This document shows positions 56,036 to 64,000 of a DNA stretch of 64,000 bases, piece after piece. The stretch spans positions 186,001 to 250,000 of the forward strand of contig NZ_JABFFR010000001.1 in NCBI RefSeq assembly GCF_013423485.1, given 5' to 3'. Made by a program: the position numbers and the translations under genes. Position 1 is the stretch's first letter. Each line of letters opens with the position of its first letter. Origin of the DNA: Azospirillum oleiclasticum. GTDB taxonomy: Bacteria; Pseudomonadota; Alphaproteobacteria; Azospirillales; Azospirillaceae. A model generated the notes under the pieces. That model ran no database searches. It saw nothing but the letters and a program-made list of their open reading frames with translations, and was not told the DNA's origin.

Positions 56036-57547
56036 CTACTTCAAGCGATAGCGGGGCGGGATCAGCAGATTGAGCGTACCCTTCAGTTCGTCCTCCAGCT
56101 TGACGAAGCGGAAGGAGATGGTACCGCGGTCGGTGCTGGCGCCCGACAGGATGGCCGACACCGGAACGTCGCCGCCGGGATGGCCGTCCACCCCCACCAG
56201 CAGTGTCACGGTGGCGGAGCGGCGCGGCACCTCGCCGGTCACCCGCCCCTTGCGCAGGTCGAGGCTGAGGCCGCCGAAGGACCAGTCGCAGGTCGGGAAC
56301 TGACCGAACTGGGTCTTCACCTGAAGCACCGGGGTGGTGAAGCGGCGCATGCGCCGCCGTTCCCGCGGGCCGACGACGCCTTCGCCCGGCTGGGTGCGCC
56401 GGACAGTGCCGAGATCCACGCCGCGGAAGCAGGCGCCCTGGGTCATGCTGCCGCCGATGTCGGCGTTGCGCAGCACCGCCGACACGAAGCTGGCGTTGGT
56501 CAGGTCGGCGTCGTGCAGCAGTGCGCCGTCCAGATTGGTGGGCCACTCGCGCCCGCCCACCATCGGCATGGCGTCCAGGCAGCAGGACGCCATCAGGGCG
56601 CGGGACAGGTTGGCGCGGCGCAGGTTGGCACCGCGCAGGCTGGCCTGCTCCAGGTTGGCCCCGCCGAGGTCGCAGTAGGAGAGATCGGCCATGTCCAGCC
56701 GGACGCGGGCGAGATCGGCGCCCTTCAGGCAGCAGCGGCGCAGCCGCGCGCCCGACAGGTCGCGGGCGGCCAGCAGCGCCCCCTCGATCCGCCGGAACTC
56801 CAGGTCCAGACGGCGCCCGTCGGCGCCGTTCGTCTCGATCCAGCGCTCGTGCGATTCGAGAAGCTTCGCCGCCTCGATGGGGGGAAGCGGGCGGTAGGCC
56901 GGCTCCACCACACCGCCGCGGGTGCGCACATACTGCTGCTGATCCGCCGACAGCCGCGACAGCTCCAGAACGGTGTTTCCCAGCTTCACGTTGGACAGCA
57001 CGGCGCCGGACAGTTCCACCCCCAACAGCACCGCCTGCGACAGATCGGCGCCGGTGAGGTCCGCCTCGTCGAGGTCGGCCCCGGACAGGTCGCAGCCGGT
57101 CAGATTGGCCTCGCACAGCACGGCGCGCTCCAGCCGCGCCTCCGTCATCACGGTGGGGCCCTTGTGCGCGGCCTTGGGCAGTGTGTCGGTGGTGGCGCGG
57201 TCGGTGCGGAAATCCGCCCCGCGCAGCACGCAGTCCGTCAGCACCGCGCGGTGCAGGTTGGCGCCCCGGAAATCGGCACCCATCAGGTTGGCGCCGGTCA
57301 GGTCGGCCCCTTCCAGATCCGCACCGAACAGCTCGGCACCGGCAAGGTCGCAGCCGGACAGTTTGGCATTGGCCAGATTGGCGCCGACCAGCTTGGCGCT
57401 GGACAGGCGGATGTTGCGGATTTCCATACCGGACAGGTCGCGGAAGGACAGGTCGGCCTTGCGCCCGCCCTTGCGGGTCAGCCACTGATTGTGCAGGACC
57501 AGCTCGCGGTTGATCTCCTGCACCTCCTCCACGGTCCGCGATGTCAT
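56036..57547 (-). CDS. Pentapeptide-repeat protein with C-terminal PilZ domain
   Basis: A 503-residue cytoplasmic protein. Two blocks of A(D/N)LxX pentapeptide repeats (~30-190 and ~250-375) should form right-handed beta helices, separated by a linker around residue 210. The C-terminal ~110 residues resemble a PilZ domain: the Arg-rich ERRRMRR at the domain entry and DWSFGGLSL correspond to the RxxxR and (D/N)xSxxG c-di-GMP contacts. A scaffold whose conformation responds to c-di-GMP is a reasonable guess. With two HD-GYP enzymes in the window it adds an effector side to the c-di-GMP theme. Confidence 0.85.
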   Translation of the reverse strand: MTSRTVEEVQEINRELVLHNQWLTRKGGRKADLSFRDLSGMEIRNIRLSSAKLVGANLANAKLSGCDLAGAELFGADLEGADLTGANLMGADFRGANLHRAVLTDCVLRGADFRTDRATTDTLPKAAHKGPTVMTEARLERAVLCEANLTGCDLSGADLDEADLTGADLSQAVLLGVELSGAVLSNVKLGNTVLELSRLSADQQQYVRTRGGVVEPAYRPLPPIEAAKLLESHERWIETNGADGRRLDLEFRRIEGALLAARDLSGARLRRCCLKGADLARVRLDMADLSYCDLGGANLEQASLRGANLRRANLSRALMASCCLDAMPMVGGREWPTNLDGALLHDADLTNASFVSAVLRNADIGGSMTQGACFRGVDLGTVRRTQPGEGVVGPRERRRMRRFTTPVLQVKTQFGQFPTCDWSFGGLSLDLRKGRVTGEVPRRSATVTLLVGVDGHPGGDVPVSAILSGASTDRGTISFRFVKLEDELKGTLNLLIPPRYRLK

Positions 57548-57669
57548 GTATTGCCCCGGTTGCCGAACGCCGGCGAAGTTCGCCCTCGGTCGAACAGCAT
57601 AGCGCAGTGGATATTCACGGCAGACGTCTAAAATGCTGCAAATCGTGTCGGTTTGTCATGAAATACGAA

Positions 57670-57697
57670 ACGGCCCGCCGGGAGGCCGGCGGGCCGT
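57670..57697 (-). terminator. Perfect 12-bp hairpin terminator
   Basis: ACGGCCCGCCGG and CCGGCGGGCCGT flank a GAGG loop. On the minus strand the stem is followed by the T-rich TTCGTATTTC. It closes the small gene ending at 57745 and shields the pentapeptide/PilZ gene promoter. Confidence 0.7.
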
Positions 57698-57744
57698 CGT
57701 GCTGGGTGCTCCGTGCGGCGCGCCGGATGGCGGCCGGTGACGGG

Positions 57745-57975
57745 TCACTTCGTGCGGATGATCGGGGTGAACTGATCGCCCCAGCTTCCGGACTCGTTGT
57801 GGTAGCGGGCGGTGCGCATCAGCTCGACGGTGACGCCGGCGTTCACGCATTTCACGACCGCTTCGTTCAGGCGGTGCAGGCTGTTCGCCAGCATGCGGAT
57901 GGCGCTTTCCTGGTCCGTGCTCATGCCCGTCTTATCGTCGGGGGGCACGTCCTGGAAACCCGAGTCCTTCGTCAT
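57745..57975 (-). CDS. Small conserved hypothetical protein
   Basis: A 76-residue soluble protein with a disordered, acidic start and a helical C-terminal half (NSLHRLNEAVVKCVNAGVTVELMRT) ending in a positively charged tail. The ATG is preceded by GGAAGG and the gene is closed by a hairpin, so expression is likely. Family not recognised. It is divergent from the dehydrogenase at 58195. Confidence 0.65.
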   Translation of the reverse strand: MTKDSGFQDVPPDDKTGMSTDQESAIRMLANSLHRLNEAVVKCVNAGVTVELMRTARYHNESGSWGDQFTPIIRTK

Positions 57976-58194
57976 TGCGGCTTCCTTCCCTTCTTCTGAG
58001 GCGCTCCGGACCGTGAGATTCCGCGCTGCGGCGCGGCCGGCCGACCCACGTCTTAACACATCGGCGGGCAGGAACAAGCGTCGGGGTTCACGGGAGCGGC
58101 CGATGGCCCGCCCGCCCATGCGGCATTTGATCGCCGCACGCCCGGCCCGTAAGGTGCGCTGGGCCGAATGTCCGGTACAAGAAGGAGGGTCACC

Positions 58195-59079
58195 ATGTCC
58201 GATACCGCCGCCACGCCATCCAGGGTCGCCTTCCTTGGGCTGGGCGTCATGGGTTTCCCCATGGCGGGGCATCTGGCGTCGAAGGGGCACGACGTCACCG
58301 TCTACAACCGCACCGCCGCCAAGGCGAAGGCCTGGGTGGAAAAGCATGGCGGACGCGCGGCGGCCACGCCGGAGGAGGCGGCCGACGGTGCGGACGCCGT
58401 TTTCATGTGCGTCGGCAACGACGACGACGTGCGCGCGGTCGGCGGTGCGGTGCTGTCGGGGCTGAAGGCCGGGGCCGTGCTGGTCGATCACACCACCGCG
58501 TCGGCCGGCGTCGCCCGCGAGATGGACGAGGCCGCCCGCGCCAAGGGGTTGCATTTCCTCGATGCGCCGGTGTCCGGCGGTCAGGCCGGGGCGGAGAACG
58601 GCGTGCTGACCATCATGGTCGGCGGGGCGGAGGACGTGTTCGCCCGCGTGAAGCCGCTGATGGACTGCTACGGCCGCTCGGTCGTGCGCATGGGCGACGC
58701 CGGGGCCGGGCAGCTCACCAAGATGGTCAACCAGATCTGCATCGCCGGGCTGGTCCAGGCGCTGGCGGAGGGCATGGCCTTCGCGCAGAAGGCCGGGCTC
58801 GACGGCCACCGGGTGGTGGACGTGATTTCCAAGGGGGCGGCGCAGTCCTGGCAGATGGAAAACCGCGCCCGCACCATGTTGGACGACAAGTTCGACTTCG
58901 GCTTCGCGGTCGACTGGATGCGCAAGGACCTGTCGATCTGCCTGGAGGAGGCGCGCCGCAACGGTTCCCTGCTGCCGGTCACGGCGCTGGTCGATCAGTT
59001 CTACGGCGACGTTCAGGCGATGGGCGGCAACCGGCTGGACACGTCGAGCCTGATGAAGCGGCTGGCGGCGAAATCCTGA
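58195..59079 (+). CDS. 3-hydroxyisobutyrate dehydrogenase-family oxidoreductase
   Basis: A 294-residue NAD(P)-dependent beta-hydroxyacid dehydrogenase. GLGVMGFPMAGHL is the Rossmann motif, DAPVSGGQAGAENG the substrate-binding loop and GAGQLTKMVNQ carries the catalytic Lys. The family includes 3-hydroxyisobutyrate, tartronate semialdehyde and succinic semialdehyde reductases; the exact substrate is not clear. AAGGAGGGTCACC before ATG 58195 is a textbook ribosome site; the upstream ATG at 58168 is less likely. Confidence 0.9.
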   Translation: MSDTAATPSRVAFLGLGVMGFPMAGHLASKGHDVTVYNRTAAKAKAWVEKHGGRAAATPEEAADGADAVFMCVGNDDDVRAVGGAVLSGLKAGAVLVDHTTASAGVAREMDEAARAKGLHFLDAPVSGGQAGAENGVLTIMVGGAEDVFARVKPLMDCYGRSVVRMGDAGAGQLTKMVNQICIAGLVQALAEGMAFAQKAGLDGHRVVDVISKGAAQSWQMENRARTMLDDKFDFGFAVDWMRKDLSICLEEARRNGSLLPVTALVDQFYGDVQAMGGNRLDTSSLMKRLAAKS

Positions 59080-59090
59080 TCAACGGCGCA

Positions 59091-59131
59091 TCCGGCCGGT
59101 CCCGCTCCATCACAGAGCGGGACCGGCCGGA
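59091..59131. terminator. Bidirectional hairpin between convergent genes
   Basis: A perfect 16-bp stem (59091-59106 with 59116-59131, 9-nt loop) between the dehydrogenase stop and the sufA stop. No U-tract on either side, but strength and position point to a shared terminator. Confidence 0.7.
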
Positions 59132-59139
59132 CGGTAGGC

Positions 59140-59478
59140 TCACACGTGGAAGCTCTCGCCGCAGCCGCAGCGGCCCTTCTCGTTCGGGTTCTTGAAGACG
59201 AAGCCGGTCTGGAACTTGTCGTCGACATAGTCCATCTCGCTGCCGATCAGGAACATCACGGCGGCAGGGTCGATGAGGACGGTGACACCCTTGTCCTCGA
59301 TCACCTCGTCGAACTTCATCTTCTCCTTGGCGTACTGTACGTCGTAGCTGAGGCCGGAGCAGCCGCGGGACTTGACGCTGAGACGGATGCCGATCATGTC
59401 GTCGGACGCCTTCGACATCAGGGCGCGCACGCGCTCGGCCGCACGGTCGGTCAGGGTGATGGCGGTTGGGAGGGCCAT
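59140..59478 (-). CDS. sufA: A-type Fe-S carrier protein SufA (HesB/IscA family)
   Basis: A 112-residue A-type carrier that takes nascent Fe-S clusters from SufBCD to target enzymes. The three conserved Cys are present: SRGCSGLSY (Cys40) and CGCGESF near the C-terminus. The family core MFLIGSEMDYVDD is intact. Last gene of the suf operon, 21 nt after sufT. Confidence 0.93.
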   Translation of the reverse strand: MALPTAITLTDRAAERVRALMSKASDDMIGIRLSVKSRGCSGLSYDVQYAKEKMKFDEVIEDKGVTVLIDPAAVMFLIGSEMDYVDDKFQTGFVFKNPNEKGRCGCGESFHV

Positions 59479-59499
59479 GGCTCCACGTCTCCTGGGCTA

Positions 59500-59871
59500 T
59501 CAGAACATGTCGAGTTCGACCTTGGCGACTTCGGACATCATGTCCGGGCGCCAGGGCGGTTCCCACACCAGCTCGACCTTGCAGGCGGTGACACCCTCCA
59601 CCGTCTCCACCATGTTGCCGACCTGAACCGGCAGTTCGCCGGCCACCGGGCACATGGGGCTGGTCAGTGTCATGTCCACCGCCACCACACCGTCGTCGTC
59701 CACATCGACGCGGTAGATCAGGCCGAGTTCCCAGATATCCACGGGGATCTCGGGGTCGTAGCAGCGCTTCAGCGCCGCGACGATCTCGTCCATCAGCGCG
59801 GATTTCCGGTCGGAGGCCGGGGCATCCGTTCCGGCCAACTGGCGGGTCAACTGGGTCGCGTCGTCGGGCAT
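59500..59871 (-). CDS. sufT: SUF maturation protein SufT (DUF59/MIP18 family)
   Basis: A 123-residue DUF59 protein. DPEIPVDIWELGLIY is the family signature; SPMCPVAGELP carries the conserved Cys, and EPPWRPDMMSEVAKVEL forms the C-terminus. SufT assists Fe-S maturation, especially under high demand, but its mechanism is not settled. Located between sufU and sufA with gaps of about 22 nt. Confidence 0.92.
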   Translation of the reverse strand: MPDDATQLTRQLAGTDAPASDRKSALMDEIVAALKRCYDPEIPVDIWELGLIYRVDVDDDGVVAVDMTLTSPMCPVAGELPVQVGNMVETVEGVTACKVELVWEPPWRPDMMSEVAKVELDMF

Positions 59872-59893
59872 CTCGTCTTCACCTTCTCGTCGC

Positions 59894-60364
59894 TCACTCG
59901 CTGGACGCTTTCTGATCGCCCTTGATGGCCGCGTTCATGGTGTGCCACGCCAACGTGGCGCATTTGACGCGCATCGGGAACTGACGCACGCCGGACAGCA
60001 CCATCAGCTTCTCCATGGCCTCTTCATCCACAGGGCCGTGGTCGGTGTGCAGATGGTCGTCCTTGGTGCAGAGGTCGTGGAAGGTCTCGAACAGCGCCTG
60101 GGCCTCGGCCTCCGTCTTGCCGCGGAGCACCTCGGTCATCATCGAGGCCGACGCGGTGGAGATGGCGCAGCCGCGCCCCTCGAAGGCGCAATCCTGGATG
60201 ATCCCGTCGTCGCTCAAGGTCATGTAGACGGAGAGCTTGTCGCCGCACATGGGGTTGTCGCCGCGCGCCTCGCGGTTGGCGTCGGCCGGGTGGCGGAAAT
60301 TCCGCGGGTTCTTGCCGTGGTCCAGGATGACTTCCTGGTAGAGCTCGCGCAGGTCGTCCATCAT
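59894..60364 (-). CDS. sufU: SufU-type sulfur-transfer/Fe-S assembly protein
   Basis: A 156-residue NifU_N/IscU-like protein. The Cys/Asp ligands are in NPMCGD, GRGCAISTAS and RVKCATLAW. In SUF systems SufU accepts sulfur from SufS, taking the place of SufE. The ATG at 60364 overlaps the sufS stop (ATGATG; ATGA), so the pair is co-translated. Confidence 0.93.
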   Translation of the reverse strand: MMDDLRELYQEVILDHGKNPRNFRHPADANREARGDNPMCGDKLSVYMTLSDDGIIQDCAFEGRGCAISTASASMMTEVLRGKTEAEAQALFETFHDLCTKDDHLHTDHGPVDEEAMEKLMVLSGVRQFPMRVKCATLAWHTMNAAIKGDQKASSE

Positions 60365-61638
60365 GCCCCGAAAAACTCCTTCGCCGCGATCACCGATTCC
60401 GCGAGAGCGTCGGCCTCGGCCCGCGTGTTGTAAAGCGCGAAGGACGCGCGCGCGGTCGCACCGACGCCGAAGCGGTCCATCAGCGGCTCCGCGCAGTGGC
60501 GCCCGACGCGCACGGCGACGCCGTACTGGTCCACGATGGTGCCGAGGTCGTGCGGGTGCAGCCCGTCCACGGTGAAGGACAGGATCGGCCCCTTGCCTGG
60601 CGCCGTGCCGTAGATGCGCACGCCGTCGATGGCCTGGAGGCGTTCGGTGGCGTACGCCAGCAGGTCGTGCTCGTGCGCGGCGATGGCCTCCCGGCCGAGC
60701 GCCTCGACATAGTCGATGGCGGCGGACAGGCCGACCGTCTCGGTGATCGGGGGCGTGCCTGCCTCGAACCGCATCGGCGGCTCCTTGAAGGTGGTCCCCT
60801 CGAAACTGACGGTCTGGATCATCTCGCCGCCGCCCTGGTAGGGGGGCATGCGCTTCAGGATCTCGCGCTTGCCGTACAGCACGCCCAGGCCCGTGGGCCC
60901 GTACAGCTTGTGCGCGGTGAAGGCGTAGAAGTCGGCGTCGATGTCCTGCACGTCCACCGGCCCGTGCACCACCGCCTGGCTGCCGTCGAACGCCACGGGG
61001 ATGCCACGCTCGTGCGCGAGACGGGCGATCTCCTTCGCCGGGGTCACGGTGCCCAGCACGTTGGAGCAGTGGGTGATCGACACCAGCTTGGTGCGGTCGT
61101 TCAGCAGCCCGGCGTAGGCGTCCAGATCGAAGGACCCGTCCTCGCCCACCGGCACCACCCGGATCACGATGCCCTTGGCGGCCTGGAGAAGCTGCCACGG
61201 CACGATGTTGGCGTGGTGCTCCATGACCGACACCACCACCTCGTCACCGCGCTCCAGAAAGGTCCGGCCATAGCTGGACGCGATCAGGTTGAACGCCTCG
61301 GTGGCGTTGCGGGTGAAGACGATGCACTGGTCGCCGGGCGCGTTCAGGAAGCGCGCCACCTTGCGCCGCGCCTCCTCGAACCGGTCGGTCGCGCGCTGGG
61401 AGAGGTAGTGCACGCCGCGGTGCACGTTGGCGTATTCCTCCTCCATGAAGCGGCTCATGGCGTCGATCACGGCGCGCGGCTTCTGGGCGCTGGCGGCGCT
61501 GTCCAGGAAGACCAGCGGCTTGCCGGGGCGTCCTTTCACTGCGTGCACGCTGCGCGCCAGGATCGGGAAATCGGCGCGCACGGCCTCGACGTCGAAGGCG
61601 GTACCCATCGTGGTGGCGGTGGTGATCATGTCGGGCAT
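60361..61638 (-). CDS. sufS: Cysteine desulfurase SufS
   Basis: A 425-residue PLP-dependent class V aminotransferase-fold enzyme that removes sulfur from L-cysteine. PLP-binding Lys in FTAHKLYGPTG (~239), catalytic Cys in VGRHCAEPLMDRF (~380), and SVMEHHANIVPWQ carry the family signature. GAGGAG lies 9 nt before the ATG. 13 nt after sufD. Confidence 0.95.
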   Translation of the reverse strand: MPDMITTATTMGTAFDVEAVRADFPILARSVHAVKGRPGKPLVFLDSAASAQKPRAVIDAMSRFMEEEYANVHRGVHYLSQRATDRFEEARRKVARFLNAPGDQCIVFTRNATEAFNLIASSYGRTFLERGDEVVVSVMEHHANIVPWQLLQAAKGIVIRVVPVGEDGSFDLDAYAGLLNDRTKLVSITHCSNVLGTVTPAKEIARLAHERGIPVAFDGSQAVVHGPVDVQDIDADFYAFTAHKLYGPTGLGVLYGKREILKRMPPYQGGGEMIQTVSFEGTTFKEPPMRFEAGTPPITETVGLSAAIDYVEALGREAIAAHEHDLLAYATERLQAIDGVRIYGTAPGKGPILSFTVDGLHPHDLGTIVDQYGVAVRVGRHCAEPLMDRFGVGATARASFALYNTRAEADALAESVIAAKEFFGA

Positions 61639-61651
61639 GCGCGTAGGCTCC

Positions 61652-62998
61652 TCACCGTGCGGCCAGCCAGCCGGCCACGAGCGCCTGGAAATTCTCCCGC
61701 ACGGTGTCCTCGGGGATCTCCTCGATGGCCTCGGCCAGGAAGGCGCCGATCAGCAGACCGCGCGCCTCGTCCTTCGGGATGCCGCGGGCGCGCAGGTAGA
61801 AGAGCTGCTCGTCGGCGAGCTCGCCCGCCGTCGCGCCGTGGCTGCATTTCACGTCGTCGGCGTAGATCTCCAGCTCCGGCTTGCTGTCGATCTCCGCCGT
61901 GTCGGACAGCAGGAGGGCGCGGTTGAGCTGGTGCCCGTCCGTCTTCTGCGCCCCGCGCCGCACCAGGATCTTGCCCTGGAACACCGCGCGCGCGGAGTCG
62001 TCGATGGCGCCCTTGTAGACCTCGCGGCTGCCGCAATGGGGCTGCGCGTGGTCGATAAAGGTGCTGGTGTCCACATGCTGCTGGCCGCGCACCATGTAGG
62101 CGCCGTTCAGGCGGCAAGTGCCGCCGGTGCCCGCCAGCTCGGCCCGCACCTCGTTGCGCGACAGCCGCGCGCCGACGGTCAGGATGAAGCTGTCGTAGCA
62201 GGCGTCCTTGCCGATGCGCACGGCACCATGGGAAAGATGGAACGCCGTTCCGCTTTCACGCTGGACCTTGTAGTGGTGCAGCGTGGCACCCTCGGCCACA
62301 TCGACCTCCACCACATGGTTCGCCAGCGTCACGCCGCTGCCGTAGCCGACATGGTGCTCGACCACCACGGCGCGGCTCATCGGCTCGGCGACGATCAGCG
62401 TGCGCGGGTGGAACACGGTGGCGCGGTCCTCGCGGCCCAGCGTGACGTACACCAGCTCGATGGGCTCCGCCACCTCGACGCCGCGGCCGATGCGCAGCAC
62501 CGCACCATCGCCGAGGAAGGCGGTGTTCAGCGCCGCCAGCGGGTTGGCGTCCACATCCACCAGCCGGCCCAGACGTCCGGCGATCCAGTCGGGATCGCCC
62601 GCCAGCCGGTCGGCCAGCCCGGCCACCTCGACCCCGTTCGGCAGCCCGGCGGCGGACGACAGGTCGTGCCGGAAGCGGCCATCCACGAAGACCAGCCGCG
62701 TGGCGCTGGTCCCGGCCGCGCGCACGGTGGGCAGCACGTCGAAGCCCGGCGCGTCGCTGCGCGGCTCCGCCGGCTCGAAGACAACCTTTTCCAGCGGGCG
62801 CAGGTTGGTGTAGCGCCACGCTTCGTTCTTCACGGTGGGGAAGCCATTGACGGCGAAGGCGGAGGCACCGCCTTCGCGCAACGCGTCGACCCAGTCGAGC
62901 CCCGAACCCGGCAGCCCGGCTTTCAGGCGCTCGAACTGTTCCGTGTAGGGCAGGGCGGTCTGTGGGGTTGCGCCCCGGATGGGTGTGGGGGTGCTCAT
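61652..62998 (-). CDS. sufD: Fe-S cluster assembly scaffold SufD
   Basis: A 448-residue SufD. The beta-helix core shows VEHHVGYGSGVTLANHVVEV, RAELAGTGGTCRLNGAY, DHAQPHCGSREVYKG and VKCSHGATAGELADEQLFYLRARG (the SufD/SufB family C-terminus with conserved Cys/His). Forms the SufBC2D complex. 3 nt after the sufC stop, with its ribosome site inside sufC. Confidence 0.94.
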   Translation of the reverse strand: MSTPTPIRGATPQTALPYTEQFERLKAGLPGSGLDWVDALREGGASAFAVNGFPTVKNEAWRYTNLRPLEKVVFEPAEPRSDAPGFDVLPTVRAAGTSATRLVFVDGRFRHDLSSAAGLPNGVEVAGLADRLAGDPDWIAGRLGRLVDVDANPLAALNTAFLGDGAVLRIGRGVEVAEPIELVYVTLGREDRATVFHPRTLIVAEPMSRAVVVEHHVGYGSGVTLANHVVEVDVAEGATLHHYKVQRESGTAFHLSHGAVRIGKDACYDSFILTVGARLSRNEVRAELAGTGGTCRLNGAYMVRGQQHVDTSTFIDHAQPHCGSREVYKGAIDDSARAVFQGKILVRRGAQKTDGHQLNRALLLSDTAEIDSKPELEIYADDVKCSHGATAGELADEQLFYLRARGIPKDEARGLLIGAFLAEAIEEIPEDTVRENFQALVAGWLAAR

Positions 62999-63001
62999 GG
63001 G

Positions 63002-63754
63002 TCAGGCCGCCTCGTCCACGCCGAACTCGCGATAGCCCTTCTCCTCCAGCTCCAGAGCCAGCTCCTTGCCGCCGGAACGCTGGATGCGGCCGTGCGCCAG
63101 CACATGCACGCGGTCGGGCACGATGTACTCCAGCAGGCGCTGGTAGTGGGTGATGACCAGCATGGAGCGGTCGGCCCCGCGCAACGCGTTCACGCCGTCC
63201 GCGACGATGCGCAGGGCGTCGATGTCGAGGCCGCTGTCCGTTTCGTCGAGGATGGCGAACCTGGGTTGCAGCACGGCCATCTGCAACGTCTCGTTCCGCT
63301 TCTTCTCGCCGCCGGAGAAGCCGACATTGACCGCGCGCTTCAGCATGTCGTCCGACATGTTGAGCGCCTTGGTCTTTTCGCGGATCAGCTTGAGGAACTG
63401 GAGCGCATCCAGCTCCGGCTCGCCGCGGCGCTTGCGCATGGCGTTCAGCGCGTATTTCAGGAAGGTGGTGTTGGCGACGCCGGGGATCTCCACCGGGTAC
63501 TGGAAGGCCAGGAACACGCCCTCGGCGGCCCGTTCCTCCGGCTCCAGCGTCAGCAGGTCCATGCCGTTGTAAGTCACCGAGCCCTCGGTCACCTCGTAGC
63601 CCTCGCGCCCGGCCAGCACATAGCTCAGCGTGCTCTTGCCCGACCCGTTCGGACCCATGATCGCGTGCACCTCGCCCGACCCGATGGTCAGGTCGATGCC
63701 CTTCAGGATTTCCTTGCCATCGACGGTGGCGTGCAGGTTCTTGATCTCAAGCAT
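63002..63754 (-). CDS. sufC: Fe-S assembly ATPase SufC
   Basis: A 250-residue ABC-type ATPase of the SufBCD complex. Walker A GPNGSGKSTLS, signature FSGGEKKRNE, Walker B FAILDETDSGLD and switch His in VITHYQRLL are all intact. AAGGA precedes the ATG; 41 nt after sufB. Confidence 0.96.
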   Translation of the reverse strand: MLEIKNLHATVDGKEILKGIDLTIGSGEVHAIMGPNGSGKSTLSYVLAGREGYEVTEGSVTYNGMDLLTLEPEERAAEGVFLAFQYPVEIPGVANTTFLKYALNAMRKRRGEPELDALQFLKLIREKTKALNMSDDMLKRAVNVGFSGGEKKRNETLQMAVLQPRFAILDETDSGLDIDALRIVADGVNALRGADRSMLVITHYQRLLEYIVPDRVHVLAHGRIQRSGGKELALELEEKGYREFGVDEAA

Positions 63755-63795
63755 TCTCGTTCGTCCTTCTCATACCGTCTCGTCGAGGCGTTCCG

Positions 63796-64000
63796 TCAAC
63801 CCACGCTGCCTTCCAGGCTGATGCCCACCAGCTTCTGCGCCTCCACCGCGAACTCCATGGGGAGTTCCTTGAGGACCTCCTTGCAGAAGCCGTTGACGAT
63901 CAGCGACACGGCGTCCTCGGGATCGAGGCCGCGCTGGCGGCAGTAGAAGAGCTGGTCCTCGCTGATCTTGGCGGTCGTCGCCTCGTGCTCCACCCGGGCC
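63796..64000 (-). CDS. sufB: Fe-S cluster assembly scaffold SufB (C-terminal part, cut by window end)
   Basis: The last ~68 codons of Suf[21 protein letters not shown] is the family C-terminal block, followed by [28 protein letters not shown]. The frame is open to the window edge, and a GTG at 63993 is internal, so most of the gene lies beyond the window. First visible gene of sufBCDSUTA. Confidence 0.95.
   Translation of the reverse strand, partial: ARVEHEATTAKISEDQLFYCRQRGLDPEDAVSLIVNGFCKEVLKELPMEFAVEAQKLVGISLEGSVG

Overview
The window is a high-GC, densely coded stretch of an alphaproteobacterium, most likely a Rhodospirillales member of the Azospirillum type. This placement is inference from gene content: an N-acetylglutaminylglutamine amide (NAGGN) osmolyte operon, a sufBCDSUTA operon, many hybrid kinases and chemoreceptors, sigma-EcfG-like and sigma-54-like promoters, and a bacterial cereblon-like (CULT) protein of the kind known from Magnetospirillum. 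I saw no rRNA, tRNA, insertion sequence, prophage or CRISPR array. It reads as ordinary chromosome or chromid rather than a mobile island.

Layout. 1-2.1 kb: end of a LuxR-type response regulator and three small stress/membrane proteins, two with sigma-EcfG-like promoters. 2.1-11.3 kb (minus): eight co-oriented genes that look like a pyrimidine uptake and catabolism operon: URC1-type GTP cyclohydrolase II, URC4 (DUF1688), uracil phosphoribosyltransferase, a BMP-type nucleoside/nucleobase ABC importer and cytosine deaminase, with an internal sigma-54-like promoter in front of the importer. 11.4-17.5 kb (minus): FIST protein, soluble hybrid kinase and HD-GYP regulator, in the order known for NosP/NahK nitric-oxide signalling. 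17.7-22.4 kb (minus): asnO, ngg and an M42 peptidase for NAGGN.

22.6-35 kb: PmtA-like methyltransferase, a cytosolic NIT-domain chemoreceptor, an Old Yellow Enzyme, a GH17-GT2 beta-glucan synthase, a sugar ABC transporter without its ATPase, an HxlR/QorB redox pair and a GNAT enzyme. 35-48.4 kb is a signalling block arranged around a 452-nt divergent regulatory region (40978-41429) carrying two opposed sigma-54-like promoters and a palindrome. Leftward run a periplasmic PDC-sensor protein, a CHASE3 chemoreceptor, a DctP-like binding protein and a kinase with a cysteine-less LOV-like PAS domain. Rightward run two paralogous molybdopterin-oxidoreductase-fold periplasmic proteins, a 1456-residue protein containing two complete histidine kinases in tandem, an HD-GYP regulator and, after a 104-nt gap, a CheY-like receiver.

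48.5-59 kb is mostly metabolic: 5-oxoprolinase, D-lactate dehydrogenase, a short-chain dehydrogenase, the CULT protein, a pentapeptide-repeat/PilZ fusion and a 3-hydroxyisobutyrate-dehydrogenase-like enzyme. 59.1-64 kb is the suf Fe-S assembly operon, running off the right edge inside sufB.

The most novel candidates are the tandem double kinase with its paired Mop-fold proteins and opposed sigma-54 promoters, the URC pyrimidine operon coupled to its own importer, the cysteine-less LOV-like kinase co-translated with an orphan DctP protein, and the CULT protein with an intact tri-tryptophan cage.
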